Positions 51,772 to 61,805 of a DNA stretch of 64,000 nt are shown here, one piece after another. Position 1 is the stretch's first letter. Each line of letters starts with the position of its first letter. Source of the stretch: Cafeteria roenbergensis (Eukaryota > Sar > Bigyra > Bicosoecida > Cafeteriaceae); contig VLTN01000035.1 of NCBI GenBank assembly GCA_008330645.1, forward strand, positions 310,001 to 374,000, in the 5' to 3' direction. The translations under genes and the position numbers were made by a program. Below the pieces are notes generated by a model. It was not told where the DNA came from and did no database searches. It saw nothing but the letters and a program-made list of their open reading frames with translations.

Positions 51772-52353
51772 ATGCGGGAGCAGCTGTGGGGCCTCGTTGT
51801 TGGGGCGGAGGAGCTGCTAGCGGTGAGGCTGCTTGTGGAACGGTCCGGTTCTGCGACATGGGCTCTGACGCAACTACTCCAGCTCGCACGTGCTTCTTCC
51901 CGACTCCATGGTATCTGCTGACCACCGCTTCCGTTCGAGTCGCAGACCTACGGCTGGGTTGTGGTGGCAGCTATCGTGGTCGCGGCCGTCGCGTGGCCGC
52001 GGCTGCAAGCCGCCGCGCGCGAGTACCGCAATGCCAAGGCGGTTCAGGAGGGCACTGACCCCGAAAAGACCGCCAAGACGCGGCTGGCACAGCAGGCCGC
52101 GATGGAGCGGAGGCTGGCGGCCATTGAGGCCGAGGCCCGGCGCGGAGAGGAGGAGCTCCGTCGCAAGCGCATGGCCGAGGCCCAGGCACGGGCGGACAAG
52201 GCGGCAGGGCGTGCGTTGGAGGAGCTGGCGACCAGGGAGCTGGAGACGCGCCCGCTGCCCCAGCCTGACGTTTTTCCGCTCAACCCTGGCTTTGGAGGCG
52301 GGGGCGGGGGAAGGCGGTTTAACTTCGACGGCATGCGCCGCCGCAGCCGATGA
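51772..52353 (+). CDS. VIMP: Selenoprotein S / VIMP-like ER membrane protein (no selenocysteine seen)
   Basis: Exons 51772-51822 and 51946-52353 give 152 residues. The 17-codon first exon (MREQLWGLVVGAEELLA) joins in phase to TYGWVVVAAIVVAAVAW. This recreates the family signature: a short N-terminus, LLA-TYGW and a single membrane helix (human VIMP has LLATYGWYIVFS). A charged helix with coiled-coil character follows (AAMERRLAAIEAEARRGEEE), then DVFPLNPGF and a Gly-rich stretch with RRF, as in the C-terminus of VIMP. VIMP sits in the ER membrane and links the ERAD machinery to the p97/VCP ATPase. The human C-terminus ends with a selenocysteine; here the protein ends MRRRSR at a plain TGA, with no Cys or Sec in the tail. 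The short first exon is the least certain part. Confidence 0.78.
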
Positions 52354-53075
52354 GGCTAGGCCCCCTGACGACTCCTCGCCGCCCCGTCCCCGGCCGCGCG
52401 CGGCCGTGGCCATGCTTGCGACCGAAAGGGGAGGGGGAGGGGGGCGTGCGCAGGGCTGGCGGGATTCGGGACTGCCCTCGGGGCGGCCGGCCAGCCGGGA
52501 AGGCGCAAGTCGTCAGGGACCACGAGGGCGCGCAACTGCGACGCGCGCGGTGGCGGCCGCTACGGCCGCCCAGCGCCTTGCGCAGGCGTGTCCTCTCTCC
52601 GCATCCGGACCTCTAGCCGCGCTCGCTGCGCTTGGGGAACTCCCGGAATGCGGGGCTGTTGCGGCCGTGTGACGGACCAGGATCTCTTTTTCCGGCGCCT
52701 CGCCATCGCCACGCCGGCCTGGGCGTGGCGAGCTGCGCGGCGACGAGAGGGGTGGCTCAAGGGGCAGTGTTTGCCTCCGCCTTCTGGTCTCGATGGCCTT
52801 GCATTGAGTGTGTTTTTTCGCTGATCGTGCTCCGAAGCTCGCTCTTTTGTCACGGAAGCCAAGCCCTCCACAGCAACGCGCAGTCGTCGTTCGCGGGCGC
52901 TCTCACCACGGCTTGGCTGGTGCCCTCCTTGACACGCAACGGCATCCGAGTCCGCGCCTGCCGCCTCTCTGCCAGCAGCACCAGTGCTGCGACGCTCTGC
53001 CCAGGCGCAAAGGCAAGCACATGCCAGAGTTGACAGAGGCAAGCACCCCGAGGACCGCCGAGGTCAGGTCGTCGA
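52354..53075. other. Spacer between VIMP-like and MINDY genes
   Basis: 722 bp with no gene I can support. Both neighbours are on the plus strand, so it should hold the VIMP 3' UTR and the MINDY promoter. Around 52670-52860 it is less GC-rich than the coding regions, with T-runs. Confidence 0.45.
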
Positions 53076-55460
53076 ATGGACAGGGCGGATTTCGACGCTC
53101 TCTACGAACTCGTTTGGCCGCGGGCCGCCAGCCCCGAGGAGGTTCGCAAGGCCAAGTGGACTTGGTTCCGGCAGAACTTGGCGGCAGCCCCAGACTCGGG
53201 TGTCATCGCGCAGCTGTCCAACGTGAGGCCACGGCTGCAGGCGCGTTGCGGGCAGCGGCGGGAGACGAGGTTGATACGATGTGCCGTGTCCTGTTCGCCG
53301 CGTTGCCGTGCGCTGCTGGGAACTGCGCAGGGACCTTGCGGGATGCTCGCCGCGGTGCAAGCCTACGAACTCCAGCAGCTCTTCTTCCCCGAGGCCTCGG
53401 CCAACATCTCGTGCCCCCTGGGCACGTCGACGTGTGTGCTGTCACAAACCAGGGAGGGCGGCTTGTCTGGCGTGAACGCCGAAGAGCGCTCCGTCGCTCT
53501 CGCGAATGGCATCGCCCGCATGCTGTGGGTGGTTGCAGCGGCGGCAGCCCGGGCCGTGCCAGACCCCACGCCGGCGACGCCACTGCCGACGGGGGGAGCA
53601 CGTGGGCAGGCTGCTGGCAGCGAAGCCGCCTCTGGGGCCGCTACGGGAGGATCCGAAGATGCGAGCTCGGATGCCCAAGCCAGTGCAACTTCCCACTCTG
53701 CCGCCGGCTCCGCAGCTTCAGGCTCGGAAAGCAGCGGTGTGGCTCCCCCCGCCGGGCGCATGCCCGCTGCTGGCCGCGCTCCGCAAGCCACGTGGGTGAC
53801 TGTGGCTGCAGACTATGCGGCGGCCGTCGCGTCCGCCTGCTCAGTGGACTCGGACGCCGACTTTGAGGACCCCTTCGAGGCGTCAGCTCTTGCAGCGGCC
53901 CCCTCGGCCTCTGTGCCGTGCCTCAGGACCGAGACGTTCGAGTCGGAGGCTGCGCTGGCTGAGGCCGTGGGAGCATCCGCGGCGGCGCTGACGGAGCCTG
54001 GCAGTCCCGCCGTCGTGTGCCTTCTGATGTCGCTCCTCCTCACGCGAGGGGTGGAAGCTACGGCCAAGGAGGCTCGCCTGGACCCGATGCTTGCAACCCT
54101 CGTGTACAGGGACGGCTGCTCCGAGCAGGCGCTGCTGAACCTCTGCCTCACCGGCAGAGCCGTCAATGACGTAGCCGCGCAGCACTGGGTCGACTGGACC
54201 GGATCGCCCCTCATTGGGTTCCTCACAGACGCTGATGGGGTCCACGCTGCGGACTGCTTCCAGTTTCCGACTCTGCCTATTTTCGTCCTCAACTCCGGCG
54301 GACACTATACAACAGTGTTTAGCCCAAGCCCGGCAGCTGCAGCTGTCGACAAGACGCCCCCGTCGCCGCCACCGCCCAGCTCCGGCGGAGGCAAGGAGCC
54401 GAAGGCGAGCGCAGCCTCGCGTGCAGGGGGCGGCAACGCTCGCGCGCGCGCCGGCTCTGCGGATGCGAGCGTGGACGCCGCTGGGGCTGCGCTCGCAGCG
54501 GCAGAGACTGCTGCGATGCTGGAGGCAGCGCTTGGTCCTGAGGGTGCCGCAGAGGCGTTGTCTCTGGCAGGACTGCTGCCCTCGTCAGAGTCGCGCCCAA
54601 ACCACCCCAGCTCTGCCGGAACGACCGGGTCTGGGTCCACGGGAGGTGTCCTGGACGATGCCCGCGACAAGAGTGCGGGTAGCCCGAAGGCTCAACCGGG
54701 AGCCGGAGGAGGGGGAGAAGCTGGCACTCCCGGGCGCGCGTCAGCGGCTGCGGCTGCATCGAGCGACGCTGGCGCTGCTGCCTCTGCTTCGCCTGGGGCT
54801 GCAGATGGTGACGCAGCGAGCGCGGCTCGGGATGCAACTTCTGCTGCTGCGGCTCAGGCCAATTCCTGGCGCTTGGACCCGCCTGTGTTCGCCTTCTTTC
54901 ACCTGAACGGCCTGCGACCGCTGCACGCCGACGGCAAGGCCACGCGAGAGTCCACCTTTCGCCTCGCGCTCTTTGGCGAGTTTGCTCCGTCAGGGAGGGC
55001 TGGCGGCAAGCCGCCCAAGGGCGTTCCTTCGCCCGCAGGCCAGCAGGCGGACAACAAGGCCCGCAAGATCAAGAGGATCCTGCAGCACCGCGTGGCACCA
55101 GGCGGGAGCAAGGAGGGCGGCCCGTTCGAGTTCCTTGTGGTTTGCGAGGCCAACGGCAGCATGGAGGGCACGGGAGCCGACGTGCCCCCGTACTGGCCAG
55201 CTCGCTGGTACTGCCGCGACTGCACGCTCAAGGGAGAATGGGGAGCGTACAATGCCGCGGAGGCCCTGGAGTGCGTGCTGTGCAGCAAGCCTGCTCGGGA
55301 ATGCGGCTGGGCTCACTGGCTTTCCGAATCCCAGCTTCCCAAGGGCATGCTCAAGGACTGGCGTCGCTCGCACGCGCCGGCTGCCCTCAAGGTATTGCGG
55401 ACCCGCTGGCCGCGGGCTGATGCTGAGTGGGAGGGCCCCCCTCCCGCGCTGTTTGGTTGA
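53076..55460 (+). CDS. MINDY-type deubiquitinase with C-terminal RanBP2-like zinc finger
   Basis: Cysteine protease of the MINDY (FAM188/FAM63) class, which trims K48-linked polyubiquitin. Exons 53076-53222 and 53331-55460 give 758 residues. Splicing the 108-bp intron (GTGAGG...GCGCAG) yields SGVIAQLSNGPCGMLAAVQAY, matching the family active site (human MINDY4: FGIVQHKGGPCGVLAAVQ); the Cys of GPCG is the nucleophile. Later conserved blocks are VVCLLMSLLLTRGVE, NLCLTGRAVND, IGFLTDADGV and FPTLPIFVLNSGGHYTTVFS, where HYT supplies the catalytic His. Two Ala/Ser/Gly-rich inserts interrupt the domain (about 53560-53780 and 54330-54860). The C-terminus has WYCRDCTLKGEWGAYNA followed by CVLCSKP, a RanBP2-type zinc finger of the kind that binds ubiquitin or RNA. 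The intron length is a multiple of three and it has no stop, so the unspliced frame stays open. Confidence 0.87.
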   Translation: MDRADFDALYELVWPRAASPEEVRKAKWTWFRQNLAAAPDSGVIAQLSNVRPRLQARCGQRRETRLIRCAVSCSPRCRALLGTAQGPCGMLAAVQAYELQQLFFPEASANISCPLGTSTCVLSQTREGGLSGVNAEERSVALANGIARMLWVVAAAAARAVPDPTPATPLPTGGARGQAAGSEAASGAATGGSEDASSDAQASATSHSAAGSAASGSESSGVAPPAGRMPAAGRAPQATWVTVAADYAAAVASACSVDSDADFEDPFEASALAAAPSASVPCLRTETFESEAALAEAVGASAAALTEPGSPAVVCLLMSLLLTRGVEATAKEARLDPMLATLVYRDGCSEQALLNLCLTGRAVNDVAAQHWVDWTGSPLIGFLTDADGVHAADCFQFPTLPIFVLNSGGHYTTVFSPSPAAAAVDKTPPSPPPPSSGGGKEPKASAASRAGGGNARARAGSADASVDAAGAALAAAETAAMLEAALGPEGAAEALSLAGLLPSSESRPNHPSSAGTTGSGSTGGVLDDARDKSAGSPKAQPGAGGGGEAGTPGRASAAAAASSDAGAAASASPGAADGDAASAARDATSAAAAQANSWRLDPPVFAFFHLNGLRPLHADGKATRESTFRLALFGEFAPSGRAGGKPPKGVPSPAGQQADNKARKIKRILQHRVAPGGSKEGGPFEFLVVCEANGSMEGTGADVPPYWPARWYCRDCTLKGEWGAYNAAEALECVLCSKPARECGWAHWLSESQLPKGMLKDWRRSHAPAALKVLRTRWPRADAEWEGPPPALFG

Positions 55461-56233
55461 TGCAGCGACGGCGTCGGCGAGGGCTGCGTACGGTCCAGCG
55501 CCATCATCTGCAGCAGCCGCTGGAACAGCGCCTCGGAAGTCCGTGCAGACCGGATGGAAGCGGGTGCAGTCGCTTAGAAACGAGCCTCGAATGCTGGTCG
55601 ATTGTGGTCGCGAAGGCTCCTTCTTTGACGCCTCGCCATGACTTAACGCCTTGTGAGGCGGCTGCGAGGCGCCCCGCTGGCGCCCACAAGCGACGAGATC
55701 CCCGATACGCAGCCGCCCAGCTCTCAGGGTTGGTTGCACAGCTGCTACGGGATGACCAGTGCAGCTCTGTTGCGCTGGAGACGAAATGGCATTGTCACTT
55801 CACTGGCAAGCGAAGCACGCCGACGCTGGCTGAACTGGCCCGCTGAGGCCGGTACTCAAACAGCGACCGTGGCCCAGGACGGCATTCGATGCTGCGTGCC
55901 TGGAAGTGGCGTCCATTCCTCGCCTCCCACCTCTCAGGTTGGCTGCGGACCCCAACCTCGTAGCCTTGGGTCCCGAGGCGTCCACCATGTCCCGCCGGTC
56001 CAGCTTTGCTGTTGTTTGCTCGGTGGGCTGATGGCCTCTTGGAACTGCTGTCAAGGTGACTGCCTTGGGTTGTCTTTGTGTGGACTATTACTACATGGCT
56101 ATCGCAAGATGAACCGCTGGCGACACCGCGGCGGCACGCCGAAAGTTTTCCGCCGCGTGGGGTGGGCGCAACTGCGGATCGGTTGACAGTCGTGTGTGCC
56201 TTGCGGTGACAATGCAGGCAGGCATGCCGTAAA

Positions 56234-56247
56234 AAAACACGTGTTTT
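56234..56247. promoter_or_regulatory. 14-bp palindrome AAAACACGTGTTTT (E-box/G-box core)
   Basis: Perfect palindrome centred on CACGTG, the binding core of many bHLH and bZIP transcription factors. It stands in an intergenic spacer between convergent genes, so its role is not obvious. Confidence 0.45.
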
Positions 56248-56337
56248 GAGAGTTCGGGAACTCAAAGGATCATCTCGGCCAAACAGGCCTGGGGTCAGTC
56301 AGTGCTCCGCGGTCGTACACTCAGGCTGGGTGCCAAG

Positions 56338-56367
56338 TGCGGGAGTATAGCTTCGCAATACTCCCGC
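56338..56367. repeat. 11-bp perfect hairpin, 9-nt loop
   Basis: TGCGGGAGTAT and ATACTCCCGCA flank the loop AGCTTCGCA. It lies about 75-100 nt past the stop of the minus-strand gene at 56440, probably in its 3' UTR, and could act in 3' end formation or mRNA stability. Confidence 0.7.
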
Positions 56368-56439
56368 ATCATGGCATCCTGGCTGAGTGCACGAGCGCAA
56401 AAGCGACAGTCCAGGTCTGGAATGGCACGAGGCTCAGGG

Positions 56440-57550
56440 TCAGCTAAGCACAAGCGAATATCCGCTGAGAGAATTCGTGAAGTATTGGTCGACGTTTTCC
56501 CCACTCCGGGAGGCGGACGAGTCGCTCTTGGTGCCTCCGACATCTGATGGGGCCACGGCTGCCTCATCAGATCCGGGAGGGGGCTGGCATAGCCGCTTGC
56601 TGCACGCGCGCCCCGCGTCGCTGCAAGGTTCAGCGGCATCCGCCGAATCGGCACCCTGCCTGCCGCGCTTGGGCGCGCGAGCAAGGGACTGGACTGGGTG
56701 TGTCACGGCGGGGCCCACTCGACCAGCTATGGACGGCGACGGGCGTTCCTTGTCGACGTCGTCGTCGTCGTCCGGGTCCAGCTTGGGATCGTCGTACAAT
56801 GCATGCAGCGGGCCACGGGCCCGCGTCGCCCGCTGAGGTTCCGCGGCCGGAGCCGGCGACGGCAGAGTTCGGCCGCCGCGTGGCGAGCGGTTTGCTTGCT
56901 CGGGACTCTGACTGGAGTCAGTGCCCTTGGGGCTGGGTGTCCGGGGACCAGGGAGGCAGGCGTCCCAATCCGAACAGTTCAGGATGGCAGCTTTCAGCTG
57001 CTCCGCTGCGGGCGGGAGGAACGCCTTGGAGGGGCTCACTTGCACGACAAACTTGCCGTCGCGCCGCTCAAACACCTCATCGCGCGCTTTGCCCTCCTTG
57101 CCGCTGAAGAGCCGCTTGTCAATGACTGGCGTGTCGCCGCGGAGAATCAAGTCGGCCATCTCTCGGCCGTATGTGCAGCGGCACTTGAGCAGACGGAGCA
57201 GCAAGTCCCGCCACGAAGCGGCAGTCTTGTTCGCGTACTGCTCTGCGTCGGGCTCCTGCCGCGCCGGGGCCTCGACTTCCGGAGGCTGGATGGAAATGCG
57301 ATAGCACTTGATGTCGCGCGTACTAGACTTGGGGCGCGCGTTCTGATACGCAAGTCGATGCGCTTCGACAAGGAGTTCATCGTCTGGATGGACGCCCTCC
57401 TTCAACTTGAATCGCGCGCGGGCAACCACCGTCGCGAGAGATGACCCGGTCGCTTTCACAAGGGACATGAGCTCGCAGAGCATTGGCATCAAGTCGGACG
57501 GGGAAGGGCAGCGCCTGGCTGTGTCTTCCAAAAGCTCCTGGATTGTGACT
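56440..57550 (-). CDS. Unidentified gene, last exon
   Basis: Open frame of 370 codons ending at a TGA (56440-56442). It probably starts at an acceptor (CCCGCAG) at 57551 rather than at an ATG, because the frame upstream of the first Met reads a good helix: VTIQELLEDTARRC, then LMPMLCELMSLVKATGSSL and ARFKLKEGVHPDDELLVEAH. A second block reads WRDLLLRLLKCRCTYGREMADLILRGDTPVI (about 57200-57110) and continues EVFERRDGKFVVQVSP. The C-terminal half is Ser/Pro/Asp-rich with an Asp run. I recognise no family. The 5' exon(s) were not found; they should lie at 57560-58000, and no candidate there joins in phase with a good donor. Confidence 0.5.
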
Positions 57551-58109
57551 CTGCGGGCCGAGCAGGACGAACGGAAAGCAAAGACGAGCCAAGATCAAAG
57601 GTATGCAACCAGCCCCCGCCTAGCCATGCTGCCCGCCCCTCCCCCGCCAGGACGCTCCAAGAGGGGCCAAAGTAAACGCTGATACAGTTTCCGTGGCGCC
57701 AGCAGGCGTCCTCGCGAGCAAACGCACACGACTCCTGCTTTCATGTTCCACCGAGCCTTTTTCGGGGCCTTGGGCGACTTTGCGCCGCGCTGACTTGCAG
57801 CTGCCCCTCCGCGGGGCCGAAGAGGTGTGCCGGAGGCACCGGGCCGGGATCCTCGGGCAGGCGTGGGCATGGCGGAGTGCCCGCCGGGCCTAGCTGCGCG
57901 GTGCGAAGGAAGATCGCTGTCCAGTGCACCCTAGGGTATAAATATATATATGTGTGTATATATGGCTAGTTGCAGAGCCAGGACGGCGCAGCGCGGCTGC
58001 AGTTGCGCAGCCTTGAGCCCCTCGCACAGCACAGTCAGTACCGAAGCGAGCTGGAGCAGCCTCTCTAGGCGGCCTGCAAGGGGTGCGCTCTGCGGTGGGT
58101 GTCAGGCCG
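57551..58109. other. Interval between two divergent genes
   Basis: Probably holds the first exon of the minus-strand gene ending at 56440 and the promoter of the plus-strand gene at 58110, including the TATA-rich tract at 57937-57964. No exon could be fixed. Confidence 0.4.
57937..57964 (+). promoter_or_regulatory. TATA-rich tract, possible core promoter
   Basis: TATAAATA followed by alternating TA/TG, the most AT-rich tract I noticed in the window, about 145-170 bp upstream of the ATG at 58110. Position and sequence suit a TATA box, but a simple-sequence repeat is an equal possibility. Confidence 0.4.
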
Positions 58110-60515
58110 ATGGATGCACCGGCGACTCCGGCAGGCAGCGCCAGCTCAAGCGCAACCTCGGCGAGCTCCCGCGCTGGTTCCTCCGTCGACGGGTCGCCGT
58201 CTCGCGCACCCACCCCCAGTCGCTCTGGCAAGCGCAGACGAGGCGGCCGGAGGCAAGCGCGCTCGGCAGCGCGGAAGGCTGCAGCCCAGGCGGCAGCCTC
58301 TCGGGGAAGCAGCCCCCCAGGCAATGGGAATGCCCCTGGCGGTGCTGCGCGCGGCAAGACTGCGTCGGACAGCGGCGGTCGAGCTCTGAGCACGGGAAAG
58401 GCTATGAGCCTTACCGTGTCCGCGTCAACTGAGTCGTCGGGAGCCAGGCTGGATGCGCTGCCTGTCCGCAATGGCGCAGGCAAGGCGCCGGCGCACGGTT
58501 CCGGTGGGGCGCCCGAGGGCGACTGGGACCCGTGGCAGTCGGAGGGTGCGTCTTGCTCAAGCAGCCTTGTGGAGCTCCCGGCCAAGGAGACGTGGCTTGT
58601 TCAGCCGGAGCAAGCCCCGGGCGGAAAGGCCGGCCCTGCAACGCACGCTTCGTCGCCGGCAGCAGCGTCGGCTGCCTCTCCTGAGCCCGCTGCCTTCCCG
58701 AGGCCGCTGCCGCGCGCGGCACTGGCTCCGTCTCCTTCAAAGCCGGCCCCCTCACCGCCGAGCCCTCACCTCAAGCCGCCTCCGCCACCTACCGCGGACC
58801 GGCAACAGGATGGCGGCGACGACGGCCGCGAACCCCGCGCCCCCCTCCGAGAGCGGGAGCAGCCCCCTAGGGGCACGCCGGCGCGAGGGGACCCTGCAAC
58901 GGCAGGGCGCCCCGGGCTGGGACCACAGGCACCCCCCGGCGGTGCCCTGGCTGCTGTGCTGGGCGCCGATGAGGAGCGGCGTCCGCCTGGCGGGCTTCCC
59001 TCGCTGCCGGAGCGAGGGTCCGCCTCCCGGGCTTCGCCGGCGGCTGCCTCCGCACCCAGCCTTGCCACCGACGAAGTTGCTCCCCAGCCAGACGCCCCTC
59101 GCGCAGAGCAACCTCGGGTCCTGGACGCAGAAACTGGCTCGGCCGCCCCCGCCGCCATCGACATCGGCAGCATGACACCTGCTCGGGTGCTGTCAATGCT
59201 CCGTACCGAGCGATCCAAGTGGCAGGAGGAGTCCAAGACGCTCAAGGCCGAGGCAGCGGCCGCTGCAGCCAGAGCCGCCCGGGCGGAGGCCGCGGCTGCC
59301 GCGACGCGGGCCTCAGCCGCGGCGGAGGTCAAGGACGCTCGAGAGGAATGCGCCCGCCGGTCGGCCGCTGCAGAGGCATCGTCCCGGGCGCGCGCTGCGG
59401 CGGCCAAGGAGGAGGTCTGTGAGGCAAGGGCTGCCTGCTCGGCGGCCGAGGCGGCGGCAGAGGCGGCTGCGGCTGCGGCAGCAGCGAGCAAGCAACGCGA
59501 GGAAGCGGCACGAGGCAAGCAACAGCAGGCGGAAGCGGCGGCTGCGCGGCAAGCGGCGCTCAGGGAGGCGGCCGAGGCAGCGCGCGAGCAAGCCGAGGCC
59601 AAGGCTGCGCTGGAGGGGGAGTCACGGCACAAGGCGGAGCAGCAGGCCGCTCGGGAGGCGGAAAACGCGACAACGTCACAACAAGCCTGCGAGGCCGCTC
59701 GTGCGGCGGTGGCGACCGCCCAGGCAGCTCGCGAAGCCGCGGAACAGCGAGCGGCAGCGGCGGAGCGTCGGGCGGAAGCAGCGGCCAGGCGCGCCGCGGA
59801 CGCCGCAGCCGTTTCGAAGCTCCACCTCGACAGGGCCGCGGAAGCCTCGGCGGCCATTCGTGACGCCAGCGAGGAGAAGCGCCTGCGAGAGACGGCCGAG
59901 GCAGCTCTGCGCGATGCGTCGGTTGAGCTGGCAGAGCTGCGACGACGCGCGAACCGATCCGTCAAGGACGCGAACGAGAGCCGGGCCGAGGCGCGGCGGT
60001 TGCGAGGCCACCTGCTGGCCGTGGTCAAGGCGATGAAGGCTGCCGGCGTGTCGCTCGGGGAAGCCGGCGCGATGACGGATGGGGGCTGTCCCGACGACGG
60101 GGCCAGCGTAGTGTCCGCCGCGGGGTCGGTCGTGGCGGCTGGCTCCAGAGCGTCAGGGGGCAGAACAGGGCAGGGCAGCAGCCCGGGCCACGGCAGGAAC
60201 CGCGGCGGCGGAGGGGCGGTGGGCGTTGGCTCGCTGTCGCAGGAGCAGCGGAGGGCGGAATCGGCAGCAGCCAGGCAGAGGGAGGGTGCCGGGGGCACTG
60301 TGACTGCCCCCGCTGCCGTTGCGGCTGCCGCTGCCGCTGCCGTACAGGCGGCAGAGGCGGAGCTGGAAGCTGAGGGCAACGATGGGGCAGCCTCCCAGAC
60401 CGGGCGCGGGGCGGCCCCTCCGGCCTCGCCCCCACAGCGGCTACAGCCGTCGCCAGCTAGGAGCCCGCCGCACCGGCAGGCACCGCAGGGCCCCCAGGCG
60501 CGAGGCAACGCCGAC

Positions 60516-60547
<32 letters not shown>

Positions 60548-61805
60548 CGCCGGTGACGACGAAGGCAGGCATGCGAAGGGGGAGGCGAGCGCTGCTGCCT
60601 CGACGGCTGACGGAAAGAACGCCGCGGCTCCGGGCAGCCCGACGACGCCAGGCAGGCGCTCGCCGTCAGCGCAGCATTCCGCCGTGCCGGTGGCGCCACC
60701 GCCCGCTGGTGCTGTGGCCGCTCCCTCCGACTCTGCGACTGTAGCCGCAGAGTCGCGCTCTGGCGGTCCGGCGACGGAGCGTGACGGTGACGGCCCCGAC
60801 CTGCCATCAGCTCTCCTGGCTTCGGCAGCCTCGGGCGCCGGAAACCGTGCAGGCAGCGCAGCGAGCGCAGCTGACGAGCGCCGCAGCGCGGGGTCGTCGT
60901 CCCCCCGGGGGTGGTCTCAGGTGGCCGCGCTGCGAACATCGCTGCGGATGACAAGACTGGCCTTGGCTGAGGCGCGAGAGGGACGGGAAGTTGCCGAAGT
61001 GGCGGTGGCAGCCAACGCCGCTGCGGCCCAGCGGGCGCTTGAGCGGGCCCGATCACAGAGACGGTCCATGGCCCTGGAGCTGGAGTCGGTCAGGGCGTTG
61101 CTGCGGGCGTCTGTGGGAGCAACTCCGCGCTCGGGCCACGCGGCTCCGGCGGCGTCGCCCGGCCACCGCGCCTCGCGGGCGTCGCTCACCCGGGCAGAGC
61201 CCCGACCAAACGTGAGGGGATTTGCTTCCCTCACAGTGGGGTCCTTCCGTGGGCCTCCCCTATCCAGCAGAGCGCTGCCTGCAAAGTCTGCGTCGGCCAG
61301 ACAGAGCCCTCAGGCGAGCAGGACGGGCGGCAGCCGTGACAGGCCGGGGAGCGAGAACCCTGCGCTCTCCAGGTCTGGCCCTGCGGCAGCCGCTGCCTCG
61401 GCCAGGGAGGGCGAGCACCAGTGTGGCAACGCTCAGGCATCGCCGGACGCCCCGATGGCCGAAGACTCCGACGCTGTAGTTGATCGCCTTGTGCGCGCTG
61501 CTGAACGATGGCTGCTCCCGGCTGACACGAGCAACGCGACACTGGCAACCGAAGCCACTGTCCCGCGCTCCCCGGGAGTGCTTAGGGCCATGGCAGCGTC
61601 AGAGGTCGTCAGGCAAATGCCTGACGTGCTTGACGCGGCACGCCGGGAGCTTTTGGCGCTGTCCGCGCACTCGGCGCGATTGTCAACCCACAACGAGCGC
61701 GTCACTGCTCGCTGCGCGTCGCTGGAGCGACATGCCGTGACGGTGCTTCGCGGCTCAGAGTCGGCCGTTCTCAGCGCCAACGCAGGCAGGCTTCCGTCCC
61801 CGTGA
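58110..61805 (+). CDS. Large Ala-rich coiled-coil protein, function unknown
   Basis: Single exon, 1231 residues, from the ATG at 58110 (MDAPATPAGSASSS). The N-terminal ~350 residues are Ser/Pro/Ala/Arg-rich. From about 59180 (MTPARVLSMLRTERSKWQEE) to about 60070 there is a ~300-residue uninterrupted helix rich in Ala, Glu, Arg and Lys with heptad spacing (for example RLRETAEAALRDASVELAEL), ending HLLAVVKAMKAAG. A Gly/Ser/Asp-rich region with a GAC repeat follows, then a second helix (LRTSLRMTRLALAEAREGREV, split at about 60930-60990) and a C-terminal helical block (VVRQMPDVLDAARRELLALSA). I recognise no family. The layout suggests a structural or scaffold protein. The opposite strand is also open for 585 codons, but the heptad-bearing frame is the convincing one. 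Confidence 0.65.
60512..60549. repeat. GAC trinucleotide repeat (poly-Asp)
   Basis: Twelve near-perfect GAC units that encode an Asp run in the coiled-coil gene 58110-61805. Confidence 0.8.

Larger units (their letters stand above)
55461..56439. other. Long spacer with a palindromic CACGTG site and a hairpin
   Basis: About 980 bp between convergent genes, with a base composition less GC-rich than the rest of the window. I found no gene. It holds a 14-bp palindrome with a CACGTG core (56234-56247) and an 11-bp perfect hairpin (56338-56367), both annotated separately. Confidence 0.5.

Noticed and set aside
58766-60523. Minus-strand frame over the coiled-coil gene 58110-61805
   Set aside because: Almost only Ala/Ser/Arg; the plus frame forms a regular heptad-bearing helix.
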